Positions 49,194 to 56,894 of a stretch of DNA of 64,000 nt are shown here, in pieces (positions within the stretch are counted from its first letter, which is position 1; each line of letters starts with the position of its first letter). The notes below the pieces were generated by a model. That model had not been told where the DNA came from, made no database searches, and was given only the letters and a program-made list of their open reading frames with translations. The position numbers and the translations under genes were made by a program. The stretch is from assembly GCF_019890935.1 (NCBI RefSeq), contig NZ_CP082333.1:2568001-2632000 (forward strand), written 5' to 3'. Origin of the DNA: Exiguobacterium acetylicum. Lineage in GTDB: Bacteria > Bacillota > Bacilli > Exiguobacteriales > Exiguobacteriaceae.

Positions 49194-50255
49194 TTATTTT
49201 GAAAGGTCTTCCCGTTTCTCGACGATCGGGCGAATGTCAATCTCAATCAAAGGACGGAGGACACGGACGACGAGCGGGTGTATGATGATACCAACGATCA
49301 ACAAGGCGACGCCAATCATGATCAGTAAGGCGAGCCACGGTTGCGGTACGAATGCATCCGTCACGTATTGACGCCACGCCATGACGAAGAAGACATGGAG
49401 TAGATAGACGTAGAGGCTGAGTTCCCCAGCTCGTGTGATGAGCGGAAGGCGACGCATCGGGATCAACATCATGAAACCGAGCGAGGCCGCGATTGACAAG
49501 ACATAGATGACGCTATGCTTGAGTACCCCAATCCACGTGTCACTGTCATACTGTTCAGCGTACGGGAAACGATGCTTGAAGGCATTCGCGAAATCGACGA
49601 TCTCTTGCGGTGTGTCACGCCACGCCTCGAACAATAAGAAGCCCATGACGGCTGCGAACGTCACTCCACCAATCAAGCGGACGTTCATCCGGCGCTTGAA
49701 GTTCTTCGGCATCTCGAAGATGCGGATGAATTCGTGTTCCGATAGATAGTTCCCGAGCAAGAAATAAGGATAGAACATGATCAGCTTCCGAAGCGCCAAG
49801 AATCCCGTGTTCTCGAGTTCGAATCCATACAGCAAGGCGAAGGCAAGACCGAACCAGACATATCCACGCAAGTGAACGACATACGGTGTCACGATGTACC
49901 AGACGACCATGACGAACAGATACCAAAGTGCCCAGTAGGGACGTAGGAGATGCGTGCCGATGTTTTCACCAGAAAAGAGCGGCAAACCTTCCCCAAGCGT
50001 CGCCCAAGATCCAATTAAGATTTGCCAGACGCAGTAGACGGCAAATAGTTGGATGACACGTAAATACTTGTTTTCGCGGAAGAAATAACCGCTTAAAATA
50101 ATGAATAATGGCATATGAAACGAGTAAATCAACAGATAAACCGTCTCAAGCAATTTTCCGTCATAATCAAACCGTAAATCCGTCAGCATGTGACCGATGA
50201 CGACGAAAATGACAAGAAAACCTTTGATATTATCAAACCACGGATTCCGATTCAT
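49194..50255 (-). CDS. Acyltransferase family 3 membrane protein
   Basis: A 353-residue protein with about ten membrane helices. MNRNPWFDNIKGFLVIFVVIGHMLTDL carries the His of the acyltransferase_3 fold (VIGHML), followed by YSFHMPLFIILSGYFF. The C-terminal helix pair includes GELSLYVYLLHVFF. The family moves acyl groups across the membrane onto surface sugars; OatA-type enzymes fuse this module to an SGNH esterase domain. Here an SGNH protein is encoded next door on the opposite strand. ATG 50255 starts the frame; the two starts are only 36 bases apart. Confidence 0.9.
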   Translation of the reverse strand: MNRNPWFDNIKGFLVIFVVIGHMLTDLRFDYDGKLLETVYLLIYSFHMPLFIILSGYFFRENKYLRVIQLFAVYCVWQILIGSWATLGEGLPLFSGENIGTHLLRPYWALWYLFVMVVWYIVTPYVVHLRGYVWFGLAFALLYGFELENTGFLALRKLIMFYPYFLLGNYLSEHEFIRIFEMPKNFKRRMNVRLIGGVTFAAVMGFLLFEAWRDTPQEIVDFANAFKHRFPYAEQYDSDTWIGVLKHSVIYVLSIAASLGFMMLIPMRRLPLITRAGELSLYVYLLHVFFVMAWRQYVTDAFVPQPWLALLIMIGVALLIVGIIIHPLVVRVLRPLIEIDIRPIVEKREDLSK

Positions 50256-50291
50256 GTTACACTACCCCTTATACTCCCTCGAAAGGAACGA

Positions 50292-51038
50292 ATGTTTATG
50301 AAAAAGACACTCCTGATTCTATCTGTCGTCTTGAACGTCGTTCTCCTTGCATTGTTACTGGGACGTAAACCGCTCGAACTATTCGAAAGCGTCTTACCTG
50401 CAACGAGTACGACTCCAGTCACGACCTTCCAATACGATAAGAACCCGAACTATGTCCGTCTGAATAGTCTATTCCATACTTATCAATACCCAAAATCAGC
50501 GAACGCTGTCATGTTAGGCGACTCGATGACGAATTTTGCCGATTGGCGTATCTTGATGGAAGACCCGACGATCGTGAATTTCGGGATTCCTGGTGATACG
50601 ACAGAAGGCTTTTTGACCCGACTCGACTTGATCATCGAGATGAAACCAAAACGCGTCTTCCTGATGGGTGGTATCAATGATATCCGTCACTATACACCGA
50701 TTCCGCAAATCACTGAGAACATGACGACGATTGTGACGACACTTCGAAAAAATAACATCGACGTCGTCATTCAGTCAACCGTTCCTGTCGCACCGAAATA
50801 TTCGGACTCCGTCCGAATCAATCGGGACGTCGAAGCGTTGAACCGGAATTTACAAAACCTTGCTCAATCGGTGGATGTTCCATTTGTTGATCTACGACCC
50901 GTCTTGACGAATAAACAGGGCTACCTGCAAAATCGGATGACGTACGATGGACTCCATCTCGTCGGTGGCGGTTACCTGCGCTGGAGTGATGCGCTGAAAC
51001 CCTATGCGCTCAAAACCGATTTGACAGCAAATAACTAA
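50292..51038 (+). CDS. Membrane-anchored SGNH/GDSL hydrolase
   Basis: A 248-residue esterase-fold protein with an N-terminal membrane anchor (TLLILSVVLNVVLLALLLG), so the catalytic domain faces outward. All SGNH blocks are visible: VMLGDSMTNFADW (nucleophile Ser), FGIPGDTTEGF (Gly), GGINDIRHY (Asn) and YDGLHLVGGGYLRW (Asp-His). The ATG at 50292 follows AAAGGAACG; ATG 50298 is an alternative. The divergent neighbour is an acyltransferase_3 protein, so the two could act on the same polymer. Either acetyl transfer or removal is possible. Confidence 0.88.
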   Translation: MFMKKTLLILSVVLNVVLLALLLGRKPLELFESVLPATSTTPVTTFQYDKNPNYVRLNSLFHTYQYPKSANAVMLGDSMTNFADWRILMEDPTIVNFGIPGDTTEGFLTRLDLIIEMKPKRVFLMGGINDIRHYTPIPQITENMTTIVTTLRKNNIDVVIQSTVPVAPKYSDSVRINRDVEALNRNLQNLAQSVDVPFVDLRPVLTNKQGYLQNRMTYDGLHLVGGGYLRWSDALKPYALKTDLTANN

Positions 51039-51041
51039 ACG

Positions 51042-51082
51042 AAAAAGCGGCTCATCCCGATTTCCGGGATGAGCCGCTTTCG
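51042..51082. terminator. Bidirectional terminator
   Basis: Stem AAAGCGGCTCATCCCG / CGGGATGAGCCGCTTT with loop ATTTC between the SGNH hydrolase gene and the convergent small protein gene. Confidence 0.92.
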
Positions 51083-51086
51083 ATTA

Positions 51087-51191
51087 TTAGTCTTCTTGGT
51101 TTTTGACACCCATGTACGCTGCGACGCTCGATGCTGAGAAAACTGCAACGGCAACGATACCGACAGCAATCCAAATCACTTGATCCATCAT
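51087..51191 (-). CDS. Small single-helix membrane protein
   Basis: A 34-residue protein, MMDQVIWIAVGIVAVAVFSA then SSVAAYMGVKNQED, with one membrane helix and a short charged tail. AAGGGGGA lies 10 bases upstream of the ATG pair and a terminator follows directly, so it is probably expressed. The frame stays open upstream, but that part has no ribosome site. I know no family; it could be a small regulator of a membrane complex. Confidence 0.6.
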   Translation of the reverse strand: MMDQVIWIAVGIVAVAVFSASSVAAYMGVKNQED

Positions 51192-51370
51192 TTCTTTATA
51201 TCCCCCTTTATGTAACCGCTCACTTCTACATTTAGCGTACACGAATTTCGTCAAGAAAGAAACACATTTTCCATGTCTAATGACTAGACGATTCGGGAAA
51301 AAGTAACTATAGTAGAAGGACAACTACAAATTGTCAGAAAATTCGATTATTTAACAAGGAGGTGTTTCTG

Positions 51371-51838
51371 ATGGCCACTTCATTGCTTACGCCGAAAGTG
51401 ACGTTACGACATCGAAGTACTCTCAACTTTGGATATTGGCTTGTCATCGGATGCATAGGATGGGTGATGCTTGCCCTCGTCACGAATGTTGGTACCGTTC
51501 TTGGTCGTCTTCCTTTATATGAAAGTATTCCCCTCGCCATCCTTGTACTTGGCCTCACAGGTGTCGTACTAAAAATGGCGCGTGACGAGTGGTGGATTCG
51601 TTATCTCGAACGTCAGACCCAGTATTACATCGGACACGAGACCGTGACCGGTTGGTGTACGACGATTGATAGCATGTGGCTGATCCGTAAGACGATGCGC
51701 CGTGAACTTCGCCTGCTCTACCGGCAACTTGCGCAGACGAAAGCATCGGAAGAAGTGAAACAGATCCTTGCCCTCCAGCTCGTCGAGCGCGGTGTGCTCA
51801 TCGTCTACTCCCGACCAAAAAGTGATCATCCCGCTTGA
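51371..51838 (+). CDS. Hypothetical membrane protein with two helices
   Basis: A 155-residue protein. Two hydrophobic helices (YWLVIGCIGWVMLALVTNVGTVL and IPLAILVLGLTGVVLKMA) are followed by a soluble C-terminal half rich in Arg, Gln and Leu (RKTMRRELRLLYRQLAQTKAS). No family recognised. AAGGAGG lies 8 bases before ATG 51371; an in-frame GTG upstream is part of that site. A strong terminator follows, so it is a single-gene unit. Confidence 0.75.
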   Translation: MATSLLTPKVTLRHRSTLNFGYWLVIGCIGWVMLALVTNVGTVLGRLPLYESIPLAILVLGLTGVVLKMARDEWWIRYLERQTQYYIGHETVTGWCTTIDSMWLIRKTMRRELRLLYRQLAQTKASEEVKQILALQLVERGVLIVYSRPKSDHPA

Positions 51839-51845
51839 AACGAAA

Positions 51846-51900
51846 AGAGGACTGCCCCATCATCTTCTACGAAAGAAGAAGATGGGACAGCCCTTTTTTT
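51846..51900. terminator. Long bidirectional terminator
   Basis: Arms AGGACTGCCCCATCATCTTCT and GAAGAAGATGGGACAGCCCT (one bulge) around ACGA, followed by seven T residues, between convergent genes. Confidence 0.88.
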
Positions 51901-52495
51901 ACTGTTTCAGCCAATCCGTTGCTGCTTCAATCGTTGGCATGACAAGTTGATGACCATAATTCGACCACGTGACGTCGACTGATGCACCGGCTTGTTTCAA
52001 GAGTGCTGATAGTTCTTCCGTTTCCTGAGCCGGACAGATCGGATCATTGCTGCCTGCGCCGATAAAGACGCGTACGTCCGATAAATCAGGTAACGTCACA
52101 CCACGACGTGGTACCATCGGGTGCAACAGAATCGCTTGTTTGAACAAAGCTTCTTCAAACAACATATTCGCCGCGATGTTGGCACCGTTTGAATAACCGA
52201 CCGGAATCAGACGATCGAGCGCAAAGTCACGCTCCGCTGCCTGATCACGTAAAAACTGAATTAAACGCGCTGTCCGTAAAGCGAGGTCTTCTTCATCGAA
52301 GACGCCTTCTGCAAGTCGTTTGAAGAATCGTGGCATCCCGTTTTCCGAGACCTCCCCGCGGACGGACAAGTAGCCTGCTTCCGAATCGAGCAACGAGACG
52401 AGTCCAACGAGATCTTGTTCCGTTCCGCCTGTGCCATGTAAGAATAAAAAGATCGGTGCATCTGCTGTTTTTGGTGCTTGGTATAAATGAATCAT
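51899..52495 (-). CDS. Phospholipase/carboxylesterase-type hydrolase (MhqD-like)
   Basis: A 198-residue serine hydrolase. FLHGTGGTEQDLV is the oxyanion region, the nucleophile is Ser in PVGYSNGANIAANML, and the acid and base are in GSNDPICP and YGHQLVMP. It overlaps the dioxygenase gene by 4 bases. In Bacillus subtilis the hydrolase MhqD and the dioxygenase MhqE form an operon that protects against quinones and diamide, so the pair here likely detoxifies electrophilic aromatics. The actual substrate is not known. Confidence 0.88.
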   Translation of the reverse strand: MIHLYQAPKTADAPIFLFLHGTGGTEQDLVGLVSLLDSEAGYLSVRGEVSENGMPRFFKRLAEGVFDEEDLALRTARLIQFLRDQAAERDFALDRLIPVGYSNGANIAANMLFEEALFKQAILLHPMVPRRGVTLPDLSDVRVFIGAGSNDPICPAQETEELSALLKQAGASVDVTWSNYGHQLVMPTIEAATDWLKQ

Positions 52496-53430
52496 ACGAG
52501 TCTCCCCTTCGGTACAGTAATAGGTGTTACATGATTTGTGATTGCACTGCGATGTGCTTCGAATTGTTCCGGTAACTTCAAGTCTTCTCCGAGCATCTCG
52601 AACTCTTCATCGATCGCGAATCCTGGATTGTCGGTCGCAATCTCATGGAGGATCCGACCGCGGTCATGGAAATAGATCGATGTGAAGTAATTGCGGTCCT
52701 TCACTTCAGTCGTCAACAAACCGAACGCGTTGATCTCTTTCATCCAGTCGAGTTGTTCTTTTTGATTCGTTGCCCGCCACGCGATATGGTGAACCGTTCC
52801 CGTTCCCGGACGACCAACTGGCATTTGACCATGCACGACGTCAACGACATTCCCGAACTCGCCTTCTGCGATATACCGGTCAACGGTTTCCGTCCGTTTG
52901 CTGAGTGTCAGTCCGAATGTGTCTGTCAGTAATTTTGCTGTGTCTGATGGATCCCGTGACAGTAACGTCGCTCCTGCGAATCCTTTGATCGCAACCTCAC
53001 GTGTGATGCCGTCGATTTCATAGCGACTGCCTCGTCCCGCTTCGCGTTCGACGAGTTCAATCTGGAGACCATGTGGATCTTCGAAAGCGATCTGTTGCTC
53101 TCCGAAACGAACCGTCTCTTTAAACGAGATGTTTTTTTCTGTCAGCCGCGCTTTCCAAAAATCTGCTGCACCGACCGGAATCGCGTACGCTGTCGTTCCG
53201 ACTTGTCCGGCACCCACTTTCCCTTTTGCCATGCCTTTAAACGGAAAGAACGTGATGATTGTTCCTGGTGCGCCGGATTCGTTTCCAAAATAGAAGTGAT
53301 ATGTTCCCGGATCATCGAAGTTGACCGTTTTTTTGACGAATCGTAGTCCGAGAATCGTTCCGTAAAAATCGAGATTTTCTTGTGGATCGCCGACCATTGC
53401 TGAGATATGATGGATGCCTTGCGTTTTCAT
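52492..53430 (-). CDS. Ring-cleaving dioxygenase, VOC superfamily (MhqE/MhqO-like)
   Basis: A 312-residue metalloenzyme of two vicinal-oxygen-chelate halves. The N-terminal half has MKTQGIHHISAMVGDPQENLDFYGTILGLRFVKKTVNFDDP; the C-terminal half has GTVHHIAWRA and the acidic ligand region GRILHEIATDNPGF. The His of GIHHI, His of TVHHIAW and Glu of LHEIA are the expected metal ligands. ATG 53430 is chosen since the upstream frame crosses the promoter. GGAGGAACGC is the ribosome site. It is the first gene of a pair with the MhqD-like hydrolase. It likely opens the ring of catechol or hydroquinone-type compounds under quinone stress. Confidence 0.92.
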   Translation of the reverse strand: MKTQGIHHISAMVGDPQENLDFYGTILGLRFVKKTVNFDDPGTYHFYFGNESGAPGTIITFFPFKGMAKGKVGAGQVGTTAYAIPVGAADFWKARLTEKNISFKETVRFGEQQIAFEDPHGLQIELVEREAGRGSRYEIDGITREVAIKGFAGATLLSRDPSDTAKLLTDTFGLTLSKRTETVDRYIAEGEFGNVVDVVHGQMPVGRPGTGTVHHIAWRATNQKEQLDWMKEINAFGLLTTEVKDRNYFTSIYFHDRGRILHEIATDNPGFAIDEEFEMLGEDLKLPEQFEAHRSAITNHVTPITVPKGRLV

Positions 53431-53467
53431 ATGATGCGTTCCTCCTTCAGTCGTATCTATTAAAACA

Positions 53468-53496
53468 ATAATAGTAACTAAAGAACAAAAAGTAAA
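53468..53496 (-). promoter_or_regulatory. Promoter of the dioxygenase-hydrolase pair, with operator-like repeats
   Basis: Minus strand TTTACT (53491-53496), 17 bases, TATTAT (53468-53473). The spacer holds AGTTACTA, a near palindrome with TAGTAACTA on the other strand, and an AGT-rich repeat (AGTTTACT...AGTTACT). That could be bound by a redox-sensing repressor; no regulator gene is adjacent. Confidence 0.5.
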
Positions 53497-53608
53497 CTGA
53501 TAAGCCTTCCCTCGTTCTTTTCTGGAACCTTTATCCAATTTAAACCGTAGGACACTAGGTAACAATGGTACACTTGTCGTGCAACAGACGTCTTTAAAGG
53601 AGGTTCAT

Positions 53609-54502
53609 ATGTTAGAAATCAAACACATCACGAAGCGTTTCGGCGATTTTACAGCCGTAGATGCTCTGACAATCGAGGTGCCACGCGGGCAAATCTTTGG
53701 TTTGCTTGGTGCGAACGGCGCCGGGAAGACAACGACCTTCCGGATGCTGCTCGGTCTACTGCAACCAACTGAAGGCTCAATCACCTGGAACGGAGAGCGC
53801 ATCCCGACTTCAAAAATCGGATACCTTCCGGAAGAACGAGGTCTGTATCCAAAAGTCCGCGTTGATGAACAACTTTTGTTCCTCGCAGAACTCCGCGATA
53901 TGAAACGGAAGGATGCGAAACGAGCGTTGACGGAATGGCTCGAGTATTTCCAAATTCCGCAGTATGAAAAAATGCGCGTCGAACAACTCTCAAAAGGAAA
54001 TCAACAAAAAATTCAGTTGATCTCTGCTGTCCTACATAAACCTGAACTGCTGATTTTAGATGAACCATTCAGCGGACTCGATCCGGTCAACGCTGAACAA
54101 TTAAAACGTGCTGTCAAAAAGTTAACCGCCGACGGAACGACGATCGTCTTCTCAAGTCACCGGATGGATCATGTCGAAGAACTCTGCGAACACGTCGCGA
54201 TCCTCGATCATGGTAAACCCGTCGTTGCCGGTTATCTCCCTGACATCAAGGCGGGATACGGAAAAACACGTGTCCTCTTGACGACAGATGCACCACCGCT
54301 CCTTTGGGATAGCTTGCCAGGTGTTCTACAAGTCGAGTCAGACAATAATGGCCATATCGTTCAAGTCTCTTCAAAAGAAACGGCTGATCAACTTCTCCAA
54401 CATATCGTCAGCCATGAACACCATGTCGATCGTTTCGTCTGGGATCAGTTATCCCTGCAGGATATCTTCATCGAGGAGGTCGGCAAACGTTATGAACCGT
54501 AA
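53609..54502 (+). CDS. ABC transporter ATPase (NatA-like)
   Basis: A 297-residue ATPase of an exporter. Walker A GANGAGKTT, Q-loop region LPEERGLYPKV, signature LSKGNQQKIQLI, Walker B LLILDEPFSGLDP and switch SSHRMDHVEE are all present, plus a DUF4162-type C-terminal domain after residue 215. ATG 53609 is behind AAAGGAGG. The permease starts 11 bases before its stop, so the two form an operon. The gene pair resembles NatAB or YhaQP, which export sodium or drugs and respond to envelope stress. Confidence 0.92.
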   Translation: MLEIKHITKRFGDFTAVDALTIEVPRGQIFGLLGANGAGKTTTFRMLLGLLQPTEGSITWNGERIPTSKIGYLPEERGLYPKVRVDEQLLFLAELRDMKRKDAKRALTEWLEYFQIPQYEKMRVEQLSKGNQQKIQLISAVLHKPELLILDEPFSGLDPVNAEQLKRAVKKLTADGTTIVFSSHRMDHVEELCEHVAILDHGKPVVAGYLPDIKAGYGKTRVLLTTDAPPLLWDSLPGVLQVESDNNGHIVQVSSKETADQLLQHIVSHEHHVDRFVWDQLSLQDIFIEEVGKRYEP

Positions 54503-55691
54503 ATTCCTGACTTTATATCGCTTCAATCTACTACAAAAATTGCGTGCTAAAAGCTTTTTGATTTCGACGATCCTGATGGTCCTGTTCCTCGTTGGCTTCG
54601 GCAATATCGAACGGATTCTCGACTGGTTTTCGGGTGACGATCCGAAAGTTGCTCTCGTTAGTGAATTGTCGACCGATCTTCGTCCGGCCTTGAAGAAGGC
54701 TGGTGTCACTTCAGACATCACGACGAAGGACTATACGATCGCACAAGCCCGAAAGGCAGTCGACCGCGGTACATTCGATGCCGTGGCAATCGTTCAGGAT
54801 TCATATGACGTGACACTCGTCAGTGCCAGTCCTGAGTCTGAGTTACAGACACAGGTCGCAACGGTCGTCAAACAAGTCCGTGACCAAGCCGTCATCACGG
54901 ATGCTGAAATCGATCCGAACGTCCTTGCCTCGCTCGCTGAACCTGTTCCTGTTAAACAAGAGTTGACGTCGACGGGTGGGAAAAGTGAGGATGAACTCTT
55001 TGCTGCCTCGGCGCTCGTCTATGTCTTGTTGTTCTTGATGTACTTCACGATTGCGATTTACGGCGGGATGATCGTCACGGAAATCGCGAACGAAAAGTCA
55101 TCCCGTGTCATGGAGTTGCTGATTTCAGCAGCGAGTCCGATTCAACATATGCTGGCGAAGATCCTCTCGATCGCGACGGTCAGTCTCGTACAATTATCAA
55201 TCCTCGTCGGTGTCGGCTACTACAGTGCTCAAAACAGCAGTTTATTCGATCAGTTATCACTTGATTCCTTGAGTGCTCGAACGATCATTTATCTGTTCGT
55301 CTTCTTCCTGCTCGGATACTTCCTGTACGCAACGTTACTCGCGGCACTCGGTTCACTCGTCAGCCGGGTCGAGGATGCACAGCAAGTGACGTTACCGGTC
55401 ATCTTGTTGATCGTTGCTGCTTTCATGATTTCGATGTTTAGTCTGAATGCACCGACGAACCAAGCTGTCGTCGTTCTGTCGTTCGTTCCGTTCTTCACAC
55501 CGATGGTCATGTTCCTGCGCGTCATGTTGACCGATGTACCGCTATGGCAAGTATCGATTTCGCTCATCTTGATGCTGATCAGCATCTCGCTTGCCTTGTT
55601 CGTCGGAACAAAATTCTACCGGGGTGGTGTTCTGTTCTATGGATCGAATCCACTCAAACAGTTGCGCCGGATCTTAAGCGGTCGCCGGTAA
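54492..55691 (+). CDS. ABC-2 type permease (NatB/YhaP-like)
   Basis: A 399-residue permease with the ABC-2 layout: one N-terminal helix (FLISTILMVLFLVGFGNI), an extracellular domain of about 160 residues, and then five to six helices from about 180 onward. GGMIVTEIANEKSSRVMELLISAASPIQHMLAKIL is the coupling-helix signature. The frame opens upstream, but ATG 54492 is right for the operon, where it overlaps the ATPase stop by 11 bases. It probably exports a small ion or drug with its partner. Confidence 0.92.
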   Translation: MNRKFLTLYRFNLLQKLRAKSFLISTILMVLFLVGFGNIERILDWFSGDDPKVALVSELSTDLRPALKKAGVTSDITTKDYTIAQARKAVDRGTFDAVAIVQDSYDVTLVSASPESELQTQVATVVKQVRDQAVITDAEIDPNVLASLAEPVPVKQELTSTGGKSEDELFAASALVYVLLFLMYFTIAIYGGMIVTEIANEKSSRVMELLISAASPIQHMLAKILSIATVSLVQLSILVGVGYYSAQNSSLFDQLSLDSLSARTIIYLFVFFLLGYFLYATLLAALGSLVSRVEDAQQVTLPVILLIVAAFMISMFSLNAPTNQAVVVLSFVPFFTPMVMFLRVMLTDVPLWQVSISLILMLISISLALFVGTKFYRGGVLFYGSNPLKQLRRILSGRR

Positions 55692-55757
55692 CAGTTTACA
55701 AGACGAATCGTTTCCGCTATCGTTAGGTGAGAAAAAGCCTTTAGGAGGAACTACGTT

Positions 55758-56186
55758 ATGCGGTCTCGTTTTTGGGCAGCGATCCTTTTCACAGCTGCTG
55801 CCATGGTCTCGTCACTTGTCATGTTCACGAAATTCCCGCAAGCGAGTGCGACATGGGAACTCGTCCTTGCCTATGGAGGCATGGCGTTCGTCTCTAGCCT
55901 CTTTTGCTGGTCCTTCGTTGCGGTGCGCCGCCACTCTTCTCGTTTATACGGAAGCTGGGTTGGTGTCTTTATCGCCGGACTGACTGTTTTACTCGTCTGT
56001 ATCGCGCGATTCGTCTTGCGTGGTGATGTGATGATGATTTTCAAATGGCAAGCGATGCTCGGTAGCTTAACTCTCAATTTCGGCTATGTCGGTTGGGTAC
56101 TCGTCATTGCAAATGCGATCATTGGTTTCATCATCGGTCGGATCCGTCAAAAGACGCGTCGTCCACGCCCGATGCCACAACGTTAA
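55758..56186 (+). CDS. Hypothetical membrane protein
   Basis: A 142-residue protein with four hydrophobic helices (FWAAILFTAAAMVSSLVMF, ELVLAYGGMAFVSSLFCWSF, GVFIAGLTVLLVCIARFVL, GWVLVIANAIIGFIIG) and a basic C-terminus (RIRQKTRRPRPMPQR). No family recognised. AGGAGGAAC precedes ATG 55758 by 7 bases, 66 bases after the ABC permease, so it may belong to that operon. A strong terminator follows. Confidence 0.75.
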   Translation: MRSRFWAAILFTAAAMVSSLVMFTKFPQASATWELVLAYGGMAFVSSLFCWSFVAVRRHSSRLYGSWVGVFIAGLTVLLVCIARFVLRGDVMMIFKWQAMLGSLTLNFGYVGWVLVIANAIIGFIIGRIRQKTRRPRPMPQR

Positions 56187-56240
56187 TAAAAAGTCGCTGT
56201 CTTCTGAACGTCAATCAGAAGACAGCGACTTTTTTTATTT
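56187..56240. terminator. Bidirectional terminator
   Basis: Stem AAAGTCGCTGTCTTCTGA / TCAGAAGACAGCGACTTT with a seven-base loop and flanking A and T runs, between convergent genes. Confidence 0.93.
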
Positions 56241-56864
56241 GCGATGGTAGCGGGAACGACTTTTCCGGTAGCTGTAATCCGCATAATAGGTTGAACTCGA
56301 TAAAAAGACACCGTCCGTCATGCGATCGAGGTATTCATCGAGCTGCATCATCGATGGTAATTTATCCTCAAACAACTCATACGTTTCTTCCGCTTGATCG
56401 CGTTGCAATTCCCCTGCTTCCATCACGGCTTCGACGAGCTCATGGAAGATCCGTTGCTCGGTCGCACTCATCGTCTGCTCGATTCGTTTGACGTCCTCGT
56501 CATACATTAAATCAAACAGACGCATCCGTTCTTCGAGCTGTTCTTCGACCCACGTCCCGTCTTGTCCGAGCGTCTGTTCATAAGCAAGTTTCATCTCTTC
56601 GAGCGGTGTGTTCTGTTGCATGATGAACTTCAATGACTCCCCCGTCCAGATATGCCGTGCCAAATAACTAGCGTCGATGTTCAAGACGTCCGCCAATGCT
56701 TCGATGTAGGGCTTGGTTGGATAGACTTCGCTGAGCTCCGTCCGGCGGATGAAGTATGGTGCGACGCCGAGTCGTTCAGCCAACTGTTCGATCGTAATCC
56801 CGGCACGCTCCCGTAAAATACGAATCCGGTCACCGTAACCTCGATATGGTGAATGGTCTAGCAT
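56235..56864 (-). CDS. XRE-type helix-turn-helix regulator
   Basis: A 209-residue DNA-binding protein. The HTH_3 domain (about residues 10-70) reads GDRIRILRERAGITIEQLAERLGVAPYFIRRTELSEVYPTKPYIEALADVLNI. The helical C-terminal region (ELQRDQAEETYELFEDKLPSMM) and a basic tail (YSYRKSRSRYHRK) follow, with no recognised ligand domain. ATG 56864 follows AGGGAGGG. It lies just downstream of the Bce-type permease genes on the same strand, but its target is unknown. Confidence 0.85.
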   Translation of the reverse strand: MLDHSPYRGYGDRIRILRERAGITIEQLAERLGVAPYFIRRTELSEVYPTKPYIEALADVLNIDASYLARHIWTGESLKFIMQQNTPLEEMKLAYEQTLGQDGTWVEEQLEERMRLFDLMYDEDVKRIEQTMSATEQRIFHELVEAVMEAGELQRDQAEETYELFEDKLPSMMQLDEYLDRMTDGVFLSSSTYYADYSYRKSRSRYHRK

Positions 56865-56894
56865 ACGATTCCCTCCCTTATTCCTATGGTATCA

